Assembly (NCBI GenBank): GCA_018398765.1
Contig: JAHBMJ010004217.1
Span: forward strand, 37,902-64,818
DNA: 26,917 bases
Direction of reading: 5' to 3'
Source: Chromera velia
Taxonomy: Eukaryota; Sar; Chromeraceae
The notes under the pieces were generated by a model. The model was not told the DNA's origin. It saw only the letters and a list, made by a program, of their open reading frames with translations, and did not search any database. The translations under genes were made by a program, and so were the position numbers. Shown piece after piece: positions 10,497-20,199 of the stretch; the first letter of the stretch is position 1, and the number at the start of each line of letters is the position of its first letter.

Positions 10497-13400
10497 AGCA
10501 CGCAGGTGTACTGGCAAGTAAAAGAAGAACAGAGAAGAGCCGAAAACTCCAGAAAGAGACTGTCGCACCAAGCCGTAACGCAACGGTATAGAGAGACGGA
10601 CTCGTGCAGACGTGCCTGCATGGAAAAGAACGAGAGTGCCTGCCCGCTCGTTTAAAAAAAAAAGGTACCCCGACTCATCCAAAGAAGTGAGGTGCAATGC
10701 AGGGAGACAAGAAGGAGAGAGGGCGAATTTTCTGACCATTCTGCAACTCCTGAAGGAGGAAAGCCGTATGCCTGCCTGCCAGATTATTTTGCAGTGCAGT
10801 CTGTTTATTTGAAGCACTCACCGAATCCTGCGCGTTTGGGTCGACTCTCGCTGCCACCGTGCTGACAGTGTCAACGTCGCCGCTCTCGACAGCGAGATGC
10901 AGGGCGGTCTTCCCGTTCTGCATCCATCAATGCATCCATGCAAGTATAAGTCTCCTTGTTCCCCATCCAAAAAATCAAGGCGGGAGAAGCACGAACGCAA
11001 TAAAAAAGAGAGCACATCAGAAGAAGAAAGAGAGAAAACCGAAGCGGGGGGCTCTCCGTTCCTCAATTCAGAAAGCCATCCAGGGAGGTAGGTGGAAGCT
11101 CTATAGATTCACACAAAGAGGGGAAAGGGAGAGAGAGAAGAACAAAACAGCTTCCTTGCTTGACTTCCCCACGATCCCTTTTTATCCTCATGACTCCCCT
11201 CCCTTTCTTTCTCTCCACCTGGCAGAGTGCGCAGGACAGTCAGGAGGCCTTTTGGCGGCAAGGCAATAAATGAGAACTCAAAGTAGATCTATCAGGCTGG
11301 TGGAGAGACAAGGAGACGGAAAGGAGAGAAGGAGGAAGAAGGACTCCATCCCTCCAACTCACCAGAGTGGTCGCATTTGCATCTGCCCCTGCGGACATGA
11401 GAATCTCGCAATGTTCCTGTCTGCCTTCGCGGGCAGCCCACAGAAGCGCCGTCAAGTCGTCCTGCATGCACAGATGGAAAGAAAGAGAGATGAGGCACCC
11501 AACGAGATGCAGTTTGTCAATGTCGATAGCACCGCCTTCTTTTCTTCCCCCGTTTCTTTTTTCTGTCCTCTCGCGAGTTGGCGCCTCAACTCAATTCCAA
11601 GAGGAAAGAGCGAGAGAGAGAGAGAAAGAGAGAAAGAGAAAGAGCGAGAGAGAAACAGAAAGAAAAAAAGAGAAAGAGAGCAAGAGAAAAAGAGAGGCAG
11701 CCTCGACAAGAGGGAGCGAACCACTGTCCTCCCTCGACACGATCACAAATAGATCTGCGACGGGAAACACCAGCCACACCCCTATCTACTGATAAGTTCT
11801 TTGCCCTCCATCCACCCATCCATCCATCCATGCATCCCACGCACGCACGCACCCACCTCGTCTCTGGCCTCCATCTGCTCTGAGGATGCTAGGAGGGCTC
11901 TGAGGAAGGAGACAGACTTCTGTCTGACTGCAGACTGGAGAGAGACCTCCCAGGAAGGGTCCCAAGTCTGCACACACACACATGTACATATAGAATCTAT
12001 ACATATGTATATGTATATATAGATAGATAGATAGATATCTATACATATGTATGCATATACATACACGCACACACTCACACACATAGAGGCACACGCACGT
12101 GAGAGAGAGGCGAGAGAGGGAGAGGGGAACGGCTCCCGCAGCACTGAACACCATCTTTCACTTTCAAGGCAGGATTCTAAATGCACGTAGGTCCCTCAAA
12201 GACTGCAGCAGCTTTCGACTCCCTGCCTCCCTGCCTGCCTGCCTGCCTGCTTGCCTGTCTGCTAGACGGACCACTCGAGAGGGGAGCGTTGCCTTCTCCG
12301 AAAGTACCGAGAGCACCCGACGAGCGCCCTTCTCGAAGGAGACGTCCCACAGGTCCTTTGAATCCTGCAGGCATCATCGATGATGGACATTCATATACGC
12401 ACACAAGCAGGCATGCGTGCACACAACCAGGCACGAAGGCAGGCAAACACGCAGGTTTTACTTCCGATCCTCTCTACATGAACGGGTTCGTGTGTCTCGC
12501 CCTGTTTTCATCTAGACTGCTTCCGCGACGCCTGTTGGACAGAAGAGCCCTCTGCAGAGGACGCCATTTCAATATTGGCGAACAGAATGTCTGTACGAAG
12601 GCAGGGTGGGTACAAAGAACGGATGAACTCCTTTCTTGCTTCATTCTCTACTGAAAGCTATCAAGGAAGGAAGGAAGGAAGGAAGGAGTAATGAGGGATC
12701 AAAAAAACATGTCATTTTGATATGCTTCCTTCTTTCATGCTTTGGGGCTCTGGCAGGCAGATCTCTCTTTCTTTTTCTTTCTACCTGTGAATGACTCAAA
12801 TTAACAGCATCTACTCTTCCCTTCCCTTTCTCTCCTTGTTCTGCTTGCAGTGAGAACAGACAAAATCCCCTCCCGTGTGTATTCAACACCGAAGTGCAGA
12901 AAGGAAAGGGGAAAAACAGACTCGACTGACATACATGAGGTAGGTTGCCCTGCATGCTTAACTGACTGAGAGACCAACCTTGTCTGTGAGTGAAGAGTCT
13001 GCCCCAGCGTCGAGGAGGACGGAGACGAACGCGGCCCCCCTGTCTGACTCGGCGGCCAACATCAGGGCACTCCTTCCTGCCTGCAGACAGACAGGCAGAC
13101 AAGCAGGCAGGCAGACTGTATCGACCTTTCTTTTCTTTTCACTTCCTTTCGTTGAGACAGACAGACAGACAGACTGTATCGACCTTTCTTTTCTTTTCAC
13201 TTCCTTTCGTTCAGACAGACAGACAGACAGGCAGGGATCAGGGAGAAGACACGGGCAGACAGACTGTGGGGCTTCCTTTTTCTTCCTTTGTTTTTTACAG
13301 CGAGTCAGAGAGATAAACAGACACCGACGGACTCTTCTATTTCTTCCCTCTGTGTCTCTACAGGCACACAAAGGCTCATCTAGCGAATAATAAATCAGGT

Positions 13401-16400
13401 CCTCTGCATTCAAGAAAGCAACAGACAGACAGAAAACAACAAGGAAAAAGCAAACTTACCGCATCACGTGCATCGATTTGTACCCCCCTTGCCTTCAAAA
13501 TCTCTCGTGCCATCTCAGGATCCCCCCCTCTGGCCGCCATATGAAGGACACTCGCCTTCTCCTTCTCCTTCTCAGAGTCATGCTCCTCCACACACCCCAC
13601 AGCCCCCCTCTCCACCAGCAGGCGCACATGAACAGGCGACCCCCGACAAACAGCGATCTGCAGGGCAGAGAGTCCTGTCAGGACCTGCAGGCAGACTCAC
13701 ACCATAGGCACGCAGCAAGAAAGAAAAGGGAAGAGAAGAGAAGAGCAGAAGAGGGACTCCGACTTCCGAATTCTGAAAGAAGAAAGGCCCCGGCCAAGGC
13801 CAGGTCCACCCACCCCCAGGTCAATCAATGCAGGCGGATAGACCGACCCATTGACCAACCACAGCCCTTCCAGCGACTTCCTCGTTGCACACTCATTCAG
13901 GGGCTATTCAGAGATTCAGTCACTCATTCAGACAATCACAAGCCAATCGACCCCTCTCTCGCCCATTCACATCCATACCCCAAGACGAGCCTCTTCCCCC
14001 CCCATCCCTGCCTAGCTCGGTCAACCGACGCACGCACATCCAGAGAGTCGATGGGGCTCCTCGTTCCCTCTGTTGGGTTCGTCTTTGTGTCTTCTACCGT
14101 CTCGTCGGCGAAGTAGGCCAGGACCTCTGGGGACCCCCTCTCGGCCGCCAGGTGCAGAGCCTTTCTGTTAGTCTGTGTGCATGCAGTCATTCATTGGAAG
14201 GAAGAGGCGCAGGTAGGCAGGGAGCAGAGAGGACATACACCAACCAGCGAGACTCCAGCCGATGAAAAAATGACGCAAAGCGTCTCTCGCTGTCTGTGTG
14301 TGAGTGTGTGTGGGTGTGCGTGTGCGCGAGAGAGAGCGAGAGTGTGTGTGTGTGAGAGAGGGGGGGGGGGGAATTGGTGTCTGTGTCTGTTGTCTTCTTG
14401 ATGGAGACAGGTGTTCATGGATGGATTTGTAAGTGGATGGATGGAAAGCTAGATGGATGGACCCATCCGATCTAATTGCGTGCATGGATGGGATGCACAC
14501 ACCTGCCGAGAGACCGACCTTCTCTGCTGTCTGGAGAATCTCGAAGGCTTCCTGAAGCACCGAGGGGTCAGAGGGCGGCGTCGACCTTTTTCCTCCATTT
14601 CCTTTTCCTTTTGCTTGTCCTCCAACTTCGTTTGTTTTCTCATCAAATTCTTCTCCTGCCACCGCTTGGTGCCCTTGCGCGTTCTCAGTCTGGTTGTTGA
14701 CAGACGGCGTCAGGGCGAGGGGGTTCTGCAAAGAGCGGGGGGGAAGGAGAGCAAGGTGCTCACTCACTCAACCAACAGAGCTATAGGGGCAGGCAAACTG
14801 AGCAAAGAGAGGAAGGAAGACAGGACGGCAGCCGGGCAGAGGAAGAACGGCAAAAGGAAGAAAAAAAAATGCAAAGGAAGGATGAAAAAACGGGCATAGA
14901 ACACACAGACGCATGCAGAAAAGAGAATATGGAAGAGCCGAGCGGACCATCAGCAACTCCCTGCAGGCGAGAACTTGATGGATTACTTCTGCGATCGAGT
15001 GGTCGTCTTCCTCTCTCTGCAGAAAGAAAGAACAACGAGCGGGAAGGCAGAAAAACACATACGGACACGCACCCGCACAAACAGAGAAAGAGAAAAAGAG
15101 AGAACAGGATAGAGGCGTAGATATATAAGACACGCAGGGAACGAAGGGAAGCAGAAGAGAGAGACGGCCGGGAATGGGAATGCAGTGCTGCGTGTTCTTC
15201 CCGAAACAAAAGACTCTCTCTTCTCTTCGTATCGCAAGAAGAAGAGGAAATCAAGAAACGGAAACAAAATTAAACAAGTCCGGGAGAAGCAGACGGAGGG
15301 AGGGAGGGAGCAACTGAGAGGCACCACATGTGTTTCACACTTCCACTGCATTTCTTCATTTGCACCCTCGGCATTCCCCTCTGCCCTCAGGCAAATTAGA
15401 TATACACATGTTTTTCCCCGGTCTGCCTTTCTGCCTCTCTTCTCTTCCTGTCTGACCTGTTGTCTGCTCTCTTGTAGGGGCTCCAGTCCCTCCAAAATCT
15501 TCTCCAGAGCCCCTAAGACTTCCTTCCTTGAAGACCTCTCAAGCTCTCCCTGCAGGCACTCAGGCAATTTAAGCGACAAGAAAGCTCATGCACCCACTCA
15601 ATGCTTTGATCGGCACCCAGGATCTAGATCCAGAACGGGAAGGGGAACGGAGAAAAGCGACGTGAACCCATTCCCCCCTCTTCCTCCAAGGCGAAACGGT
15701 GCTTTACGAGACGAAAAGAGACGATCGTAAACCGTCACTCTCTCTCGGACAAACCAGACAAGAGGGGGAGGAGAGGAAGAAGCCCGCTGACAAACAAAAG
15801 CAGAGCGCGGTCCGTGTTTTCAAAACCCCACAGCCCCATGCGCCACGCCAAATCAGAGAGCGAACTGTGTATGGAAAGAGAGATAGGCAGACGGTCAGTC
15901 AGACAGAGAGGCAGTGTGGCACTGAGGCACTGAGGCAAGGAAAGACAAGAAGAAAAGACAGGGAAGGAGCAAATGACTTCTTCCCGACCCGACGCACGCA
16001 CAATTTGATTTCTATGGACCCTCAAAGCTTCGAATCCCTCGTCGAGTTCCCTGCCTGCCTCCAGATTGAGACGGAGCTGTTCGAGGAGGAGGCTCAGCTC
16101 CTCCAGCTCTTTCTTCACAGAGGGAACAGATGCAACCTGCAAACATGCAGAGAAACTTGCGATCAATTTCGCTCTATGTGCGCGCATGTGTGTGTGCGCG
16201 AGGATCATGGCTAGCTTTCGAAGAAGAACACAAGAGATCGTTTCACTCGGATACCTCTGTGCGAATGAGGAATCAGAGAGTGGGGACACGCGAAAGAAGG
16301 AAGACCAAATTTACCGACCTTCTCCGTCTCGTTTGCGCCCCCGTCTCCTCTGGAGGACCCTGACGTTGGAGTCGAGGGTGTGCATAGAGAAGAGAACCAC

Positions 16401-17014
16401 TGGGAGGAGGCGTAGAGGTCGTGAGAAGAGAGGACAGGACCGCTATAGATATCCGGGGTTTGGGGTCCTGACAGGTGCCTTACTTGGAAGGCCGGGGCCG
16501 TCTCTGCTGGGCCCATCACATGTGTGAGCACCCGGATGGATGCCCTGACAGAGACCCGTCTCCCCTGTCTGACGCACTGAGAGAACATCTCTTTTCAAAG
16601 AGACAATCGACGAGGAAGAAACTTGCAAGGTACGATCTGTCAATCGACGATCTAGAGCAGGAAGTGAGCGAGACGTACGGGATACACAATCGGCCGCGAG
16701 ATGAGACACTGAAAGAGCAAGCAAACAACTCAGCAGTGGATCAAAGGACAGGAAGTGCTAGTCCAATCTGGCGTGGGGAACGCAGGGGCGTGGTGGGACT
16801 TGGAAACTCTGTAAGAGGCAGACGTCAGACGTCAGACTGAGGCACATGCACGTTAGAAGAGACGGAGACTTGCAGAAGTGATGGATGAGGTCCAAAAAGG
16901 AGACACACAGCGACACATCAGAGGTGCCTCTCTCACCCAAAGTACATAGGCTCGGATGGCCCTTTGCTGTCGTAAAGCCTCGATCTGCTCTGCTGTGAAG
17001 ACACATGTAGACAT
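9781..17014 (-). CDS. Multi-exon ankyrin-repeat protein with helical N-terminal region
   Basis: Proposed exons (minus strand): 17014-16937, 16576-16484, 16399-16319, 16136-16020, 15549-15457, 15016-14948, 14725-14519, 14172-14038, 13684-13460, 13080-12979, 12364-12272, 11967-11857, 11461-11363, 10917-10822, 10443-10345 and 9915-9781. All join in phase 0, giving about 610 residues ending HLNERLA and TAG (9781-9783). The start at 17014 opens MSTCVFTAEQIEALRQQ and the exon ends at a GTGAGA donor; an upstream in-frame ATG lies at 17083. Residues about 85-177 are charged and helical (SVKKELEELSLLLEQLRLNL; KEVLGALEKILEGLEPLQ), probably coiled coil. A polar linker follows. Ankyrin repeats then run from KALHLAAERGSPEVLAYF onward, including the two-repeat exon 13684-13460. 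Two units (11967-11857 and 12364-12272) are degenerate but align with each other (W-[ED]-VS). Exons 2, 3 and 11 have uncertain boundaries. The locus is divergent from the DUF579 gene. Confidence 0.72.
9942..10002. repeat. (CA)n(GA)n compound microsatellite
   Basis: CA units to about 9972, then GA units to 10002, preceded by a run of about 12 C (9929-9940). On the coding strand this is CT, GT, then G-run just before the acceptor of exon 9915-9781. Confidence 0.95.
10467..10497. repeat. (CA)n microsatellite
   Basis: A run of CA dinucleotides 24 bp upstream (coding sense) of the ankyrin exon 10443-10345. It is GT-rich on the coding strand. Confidence 0.9.
11608..11696. repeat. A/G-rich imperfect (GA)n and (GAAA)n tract
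   Basis: An impure purine tract in the intron upstream of ankyrin exon 11461-11363, pyrimidine-rich in the coding sense. Confidence 0.85.
11970..12087. repeat. (CA)n, TATG/GATA repeats with duplicated 15-mer
   Basis: CA units are followed by AT-rich TATATG and GATA units, then CA-type units again. The 15-mer tctatacatatgtat occurs at 11996-12010 and 12038-12052. ACATATGT is itself palindromic, so the DNA can form several small hairpins. It lies in the intron just upstream of exon 11967-11857. Confidence 0.8.
13113..13228. repeat. 58-bp tandem duplication with (GACA)n
   Basis: A unit starting agactgtatcgacctttctt and ending in GACA repeats occurs at 13113-13170 and again from 13171, differing by one base (gttgag versus gttcag). 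It lies within the intron between exons 13684-13460 and 13080-12979. Confidence 0.9.
13460..13684 (-). CDS. Double ankyrin-repeat exon
   Basis: A 225-nt exon encoding 75 residues and two repeats. The first is GLSALQIAVCRGSPVHVRLL, continuing into ERGAVGCVEE. The second begins ASVLHMAARGGDPEMAREIL and ends QIDARDA. A short Lys/Glu insert (DSEKEKEKA) takes the place of the usual loop. It is the only exon here carrying two repeats, so an intron may have been lost. Donor GTAAGT at 13459-13454, acceptor CTGCAG. Confidence 0.85.
14519..14725 (-). CDS. Linker exon of the ankyrin gene
   Basis: A 207-nt phase-0 exon between TTTGCAG and GTCGGT. It encodes 69 mostly polar residues: an Asn/Gln/Glu-rich start, a Gly/Lys-rich middle (GGQAKGKGNGGKR) and a helical end (DPSVLQEAFEILQTAEK). 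It has no ankyrin consensus and separates the helical N-terminal part from the repeat array. Confidence 0.65.
16937..17014 (-). CDS. Proposed first exon of the minus-strand ankyrin gene
   Basis: This is 26 codons starting at ATG 17014 and ending ...RAYVLW before donor GTGAGAG. The stretch FTAEQIEALRQQRAIRAYVL resembles the QLQ motif of SWI/SNF-type proteins (FTxxQLxxLxxQ...AY), but the match is from memory and short. It fits phase 0 with the next acceptor (CTCTCAG before 16576). The overlapping frame starting near 17123 is less plausible because it has no good donor. Confidence 0.5.
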
Positions 17015-17529
17015 CTCGTCGGATTGCTTGCTGACTGCTGGACAAGACAGCCATAGCTCGGTCACGCTCCGACGGTCGTACATGCATGACGAGTTTGGCC
17101 GCGGCCCGCGCGAGGCAACTCAAAACTCGAGTTTTTTCATTTTTTTTTGCCGAAACTCGAGTTTTCTGAGAAAAATTTCCTCAAAACTGAAAATTCAACT
17201 TAGCTCGGACTGAGCTCCAGTGTAAAACATCGGATCCACGATGGCCGGAGTATATCTTGACAATTCATTCATCTCGATCATTTCATCTCCGCCTTGCTTT
17301 TATTAATAAAAGGCACTCCTGGAGTCAGCGGTTCACGTAGACCGATGCAGATGCTTCCAATTTGTTCCTTGGTTCGCAATTGAGTGCAAAATCTCCGACT
17401 GGGGGTTTCTCTGCTCGTTCCCTCACCCGAAAACGCGCACTTGTGTGTTCCTTCACCCCCCCCCCCGCTCTTTTTGGAAGGAGGAGACCCTGGGCCAAAG
17501 GCAAGACAGGCTAGCGAGGGTTAGAAAAA
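17015..17529. promoter_or_regulatory. Divergent promoter region with palindromes
   Basis: This 515-bp stretch separates the proposed start of the minus-strand ankyrin gene from the start of the DUF579 gene. It holds two copies of the palindrome AAACTCGAGTTT (within 17121-17134 and 17152-17163, centres 30 bp apart), a 16-bp palindrome CTTTTATTAATAAAAG at 17297-17312, a GC-rich block (GGCCGCGGCCCGCGCG, about 17098-17111) and a run of 12 C ending at 17466. Simple repeats are otherwise scarce here, unlike the rest of the window. No TATA box or transcription start can be fixed from sequence alone. Confidence 0.45.
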
Positions 17530-18423
17530 ATGGTCAAGATCCGTTCCAATCACATTGTGGCTGTGGTGGGCGGGTTAACCCTAGTTTGGATTCTTCGTGT
17601 GGTTTTGTTCCCAGGACCCCGCAAGGAGACGGAAGAGGAAAAGTTTGAGAGAAGCAGGATGATCTTCTCTGCAGCCTTCAAGGCCCTCACCCTTTCTCTG
17701 CCTCCTCCCTCCTTCTCCAGCAGCGAATGCGGAGACGCACTGGAGCACATTGCAGCAGCAGTACATGGAGAGCATGCTCCCATTCTGTCAATGCTTCAGT
17801 TGGCTTTCATAGGGTTCTTCGTCCAACAACAAAAACTTCAACTGTCTTTGAAAAGGGAGAGTGCGGTTCTGCCCTCCTTCCTGGTCTGGGGTTTGGGATT
17901 CGATTCCATTCTCTGGAGGAAGCTGAACTGCGAAGGTCGGACGGTATTCGTCGAGCACAACGCCCATTGGGCCTGGGAGGCGCGGAAGAACGGGGATCTT
18001 GCGGATGCAGATGTACATATTGTGGCGTATAAGTATAATATGGGGGAGGAGTCGGTGAGTTTATTCTTTGACCGTCCAGAGAAAATGGTCGTGAGCCCTG
18101 AGGTGGACGCCATGTGTTTCGACACGGTTTTGGTCGACGCGCCGCCTGGCAACGATCCCAAAGTGGACCCCGGCAGGATGGAGTCCCTTTATTATTCTGC
18201 AGAAATGGCAAGGGACTGTGTCAAGAGGGGGGCCAAGGATTCAGTCTACCTGTTTGTGCACGATCTGCAAAGAGAGCTTGAAAGGAGACTTGTAGACACA
18301 TTCTTGGTTCCATCTCGGGGCTTTGAGTTTCTTCAACGAGTCGAGGCCCCAGGGGGGATCTTGGAGGGTTATATGGTCTCTAGGAGGACTCTGCAAAAGG
18401 CAGGAATGGCAACTTCAATTTAG
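17530..18423 (+). CDS. DUF579 / glucuronoxylan O-methyltransferase-like protein (single exon)
   Basis: An unbroken 297-codon frame from ATG 17530 (context AAAAAATGG) to TAG 18421-18423. Residues about 8-27 form one hydrophobic helix (IVAVVGGLTLVWILRVVLF) after a short basic start, fitting a type II Golgi anchor. The rest matches the DUF579 family (IRX15 and GXMT-type proteins of plants) as I know it: FLVWGLGFDSILW (117-129), TVFVEHNAHW (138-147), FDTVLVDAPPGNDP (197-210), PGRMESLYYSAEMAR (214-228) and VYLFVHDLQRELER (239-252). The G-L-G-x-D-S and acidic/DAPPG motifs correspond to the S-adenosylmethionine fold. In plants some members methylate glucuronic acid on xylan; the substrate here is unknown. 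Length is normal for the family. The absence of introns contrasts with every neighbour. Confidence 0.87.
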   Translation: MVKIRSNHIVAVVGGLTLVWILRVVLFPGPRKETEEEKFERSRMIFSAAFKALTLSLPPPSFSSSECGDALEHIAAAVHGEHAPILSMLQLAFIGFFVQQQKLQLSLKRESAVLPSFLVWGLGFDSILWRKLNCEGRTVFVEHNAHWAWEARKNGDLADADVHIVAYKYNMGEESVSLFFDRPEKMVVSPEVDAMCFDTVLVDAPPGNDPKVDPGRMESLYYSAEMARDCVKRGAKDSVYLFVHDLQRELERRLVDTFLVPSRGFEFLQRVEAPGGILEGYMVSRRTLQKAGMATSI

Positions 18424-18612
18424 CTCGGCAGCATGCAGAAACTGATGCAATGTCTGGCAAAAAACATATGAAAGAACAAAATCAAATAAGTATTTCAAGT
18501 GCAATGACACTTGCTCCGCCCTCCCGTTCGGACCGCTACTCTCTCTGTCTCTGTTTTCCTTCCTGTCTATGTATGCCCCTCTCTTCTCCCGGTCCCCTAC
18601 CCGACCCCCCCT

Positions 18613-18615
<3 letters not shown>

Positions 18616-18682
<67 letters not shown>

Positions 18683-18739
18683 TGTCTGTGTCTCCCTCCC
18701 CTCCCCCTATGTGTGTGTGCGTGTGTGTGTGTGTGTGTG

Positions 18740-18806
<67 letters not shown>
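18616..18806. repeat. Repeated (CT)n(GT)n compound microsatellite
   Basis: CT from 18616 and GT from about 18643 to 18681, then a second GT block (18711-18742), CT (about 18745-18776) and GT (18777-18806). The near-identical two-block arrangement suggests duplication of the whole compound unit. Confidence 0.95.
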
Positions 18807-18808
<2 letters not shown>

Positions 18809-18924
18809 CAAGCGCCCCACTGTTTGTATCTGTTTGTGTGGGGGTGAATGGGGGTGGGGGGATGAGGTGTTTGATATCTGAAGACAGTGAGTCTGTGAAT
18901 GATTGTGAGCGCGCGTACTGAGTG

Positions 18925-18961
18925 CACACACACACTCACACAGACAGACAGACAGACAGAC

Positions 18962-19002
<41 letters not shown>
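18925..19002. repeat. (CA)n(GACA)n(GA)n microsatellite
   Basis: CA units, then GACA units to about 18962, then GA dinucleotides to 19002. It is roughly the reverse complement in composition of the preceding 18616-18806 block, so the two could pair as a long imperfect hairpin. Confidence 0.9.
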
Positions 19003-19006
<4 letters not shown>

Positions 19007-19191
19007 CAGACCCAGAATCCATTCTCGCACACGCCACCCTCGCTGCACTCTTGCCCCCTGCCCGCACACACACCATGACTATACGACCATGAACGCGGCT
19101 TGTCTTGTCAGCCTTGAAAGATCGATGAGGGAAACCTGGAAAGCAAAAGTAGTGTGGCTATACATTAAACCATACAACCAATAACAGTTGG

Positions 19192-19197
19192 GATTGG

Positions 19198-19236
<39 letters not shown>

Positions 19237-19266
19237 ATTGATTGACAATGATTGATTGATTGATTG
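19192..19266. repeat. (GATT)n microsatellite
   Basis: About 16 GATT units with a few interruptions (GCTT, GACA) at the left edge of the AT-rich element. Confidence 0.95.
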
Positions 19267-19410
19267 AGTAATTATTAAAGATGTTTCGTGACTAAGTATT
19301 TGGCTAAACTACTTATATGTAGGACTTGCCCATACTTGGTTATGGCTAGCTACGGCGGTGGCCGAAGTATGCCGAAGTGCTGAAGACTTCATCAAATATG
19401 TCTCATCAAG

Positions 19411-19701
19411 AATTCGAATAATTTGCCTCATCAAATATTTGGGCCCCAAATAGTAGGTCGGTATTCAAAACCAAATCAAATATACCCAGCAAAAATATTG
19501 ACGCTATACACCCTCCCTGCCCCCCCCAAGGAATCGTGACCATTGAGGATCAGGGGGGGGGGGGGAGGGGGGTGCAAAGTTACTGCAAACCAGTTCGACT
19601 ACGAAGTTCCTTGCTGAAAAAAAAAAACCTCCTTCAAATAGCGGTGAGTATTCAAATACTGACCTACTATTCAAATATCAAATTTATCAGCTATTCGAAT
19701 T
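19411..19701. repeat. Imperfect inverted repeat, MITE-like AT-rich element
   Basis: The left arm has AATTCGAATA (19411-19420), ATATTT and AATAGTAGGTCGGTATT (about 19449-19465). The right arm, read on the minus strand, has AATTCGAATA (19701-19692), ATATTTGAATAGTAGGTCAGTATT and the same order of blocks. The arms are about 55 bp long and separated by about 170 bp that includes G and C runs. No transposase is present. A non-autonomous transposon relic is likely but unproven. Confidence 0.55.
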
Positions 19702-20199
19702 TACCAACCCTGGCTGAAGTTGGTATATCATAGTATATCATGCAGGCATGGCATGAAGTCTGATGATGATTCCGGGGGTCTTGGTTAAATTTCGAGCTTC
19801 TGCTGCATGCCAAAAAACCATGAATGCATGCATGCGCCTCGAGCCGCGCACTCGCGCGAATTTTCAACTTCTCCAGTCAATTCATCTGAACTCTTCAGCA
19901 GTTTGAGACGTATATATCAATATACAGGCCCGTACTCAGAGATTCAGCCAACACGACTTAGGTCGATCTTTTGCTCATAAGAGTATAAGAGGGCGATCCC
20001 TTCTCACCCCATGAGAGCCCAGAGGCACTTCAAGAGTCTCTCTGCAACTGTTGCATGCAACTGTTTTTCTATATATACATCTTCAGATTGAAACGCTGAG
20101 CTCGGCACTGTACGCAGCAGCGCCCTGCTGTCCCTCCGCAATCGTGTTGGTGGTTGCTGGTTGCCCTGAAGAGAAAACAGAGAAGGGGAAGAAAAGAGA

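Larger units (their letters stand above)
18424..20199. other. Intergenic region: microsatellites and AT-rich element
   Basis: It lies between the DUF579 stop and the first ATG of the voltage-sensor gene, on the same strand. From left to right it holds (CT)n(GT)n blocks, (GACA)n(GA)n, (GATT)n, an AT-rich segment with imperfect inverted repeats (19411-19701), G runs near 19552-19571, and a final 400 bp with normal complexity that probably includes the promoter and 5' UTR of the downstream gene. No exon was recognised. A GC block GCCGCGCACTCGCGCG with CTCGAG nearby and TTTTCAACTT (about 19837-19870) recalls the composition of the 17100-17205 promoter region. Confidence 0.55.

Noticed and set aside
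12541-12605. Possible extra minus-strand exon (MASSAEGSS...)
   Set aside because: No acceptor and donor pair gives phase 0, which all other exons of this locus share.
16475-16840. Charged plus-strand frame (LSDALREHLFSKRQSTRKKL...)
   Set aside because: It looks protein-like but lies antisense within the 5' part of the ankyrin gene, overlaps a minus exon with a strong GTAAGG donor and lacks its own gene context. I leave some doubt.
18450-18921. Plus-strand frames downstream of the DUF579 gene
   Set aside because: They read through (CT)n(GT)n microsatellites and have no similarity to the upstream protein.
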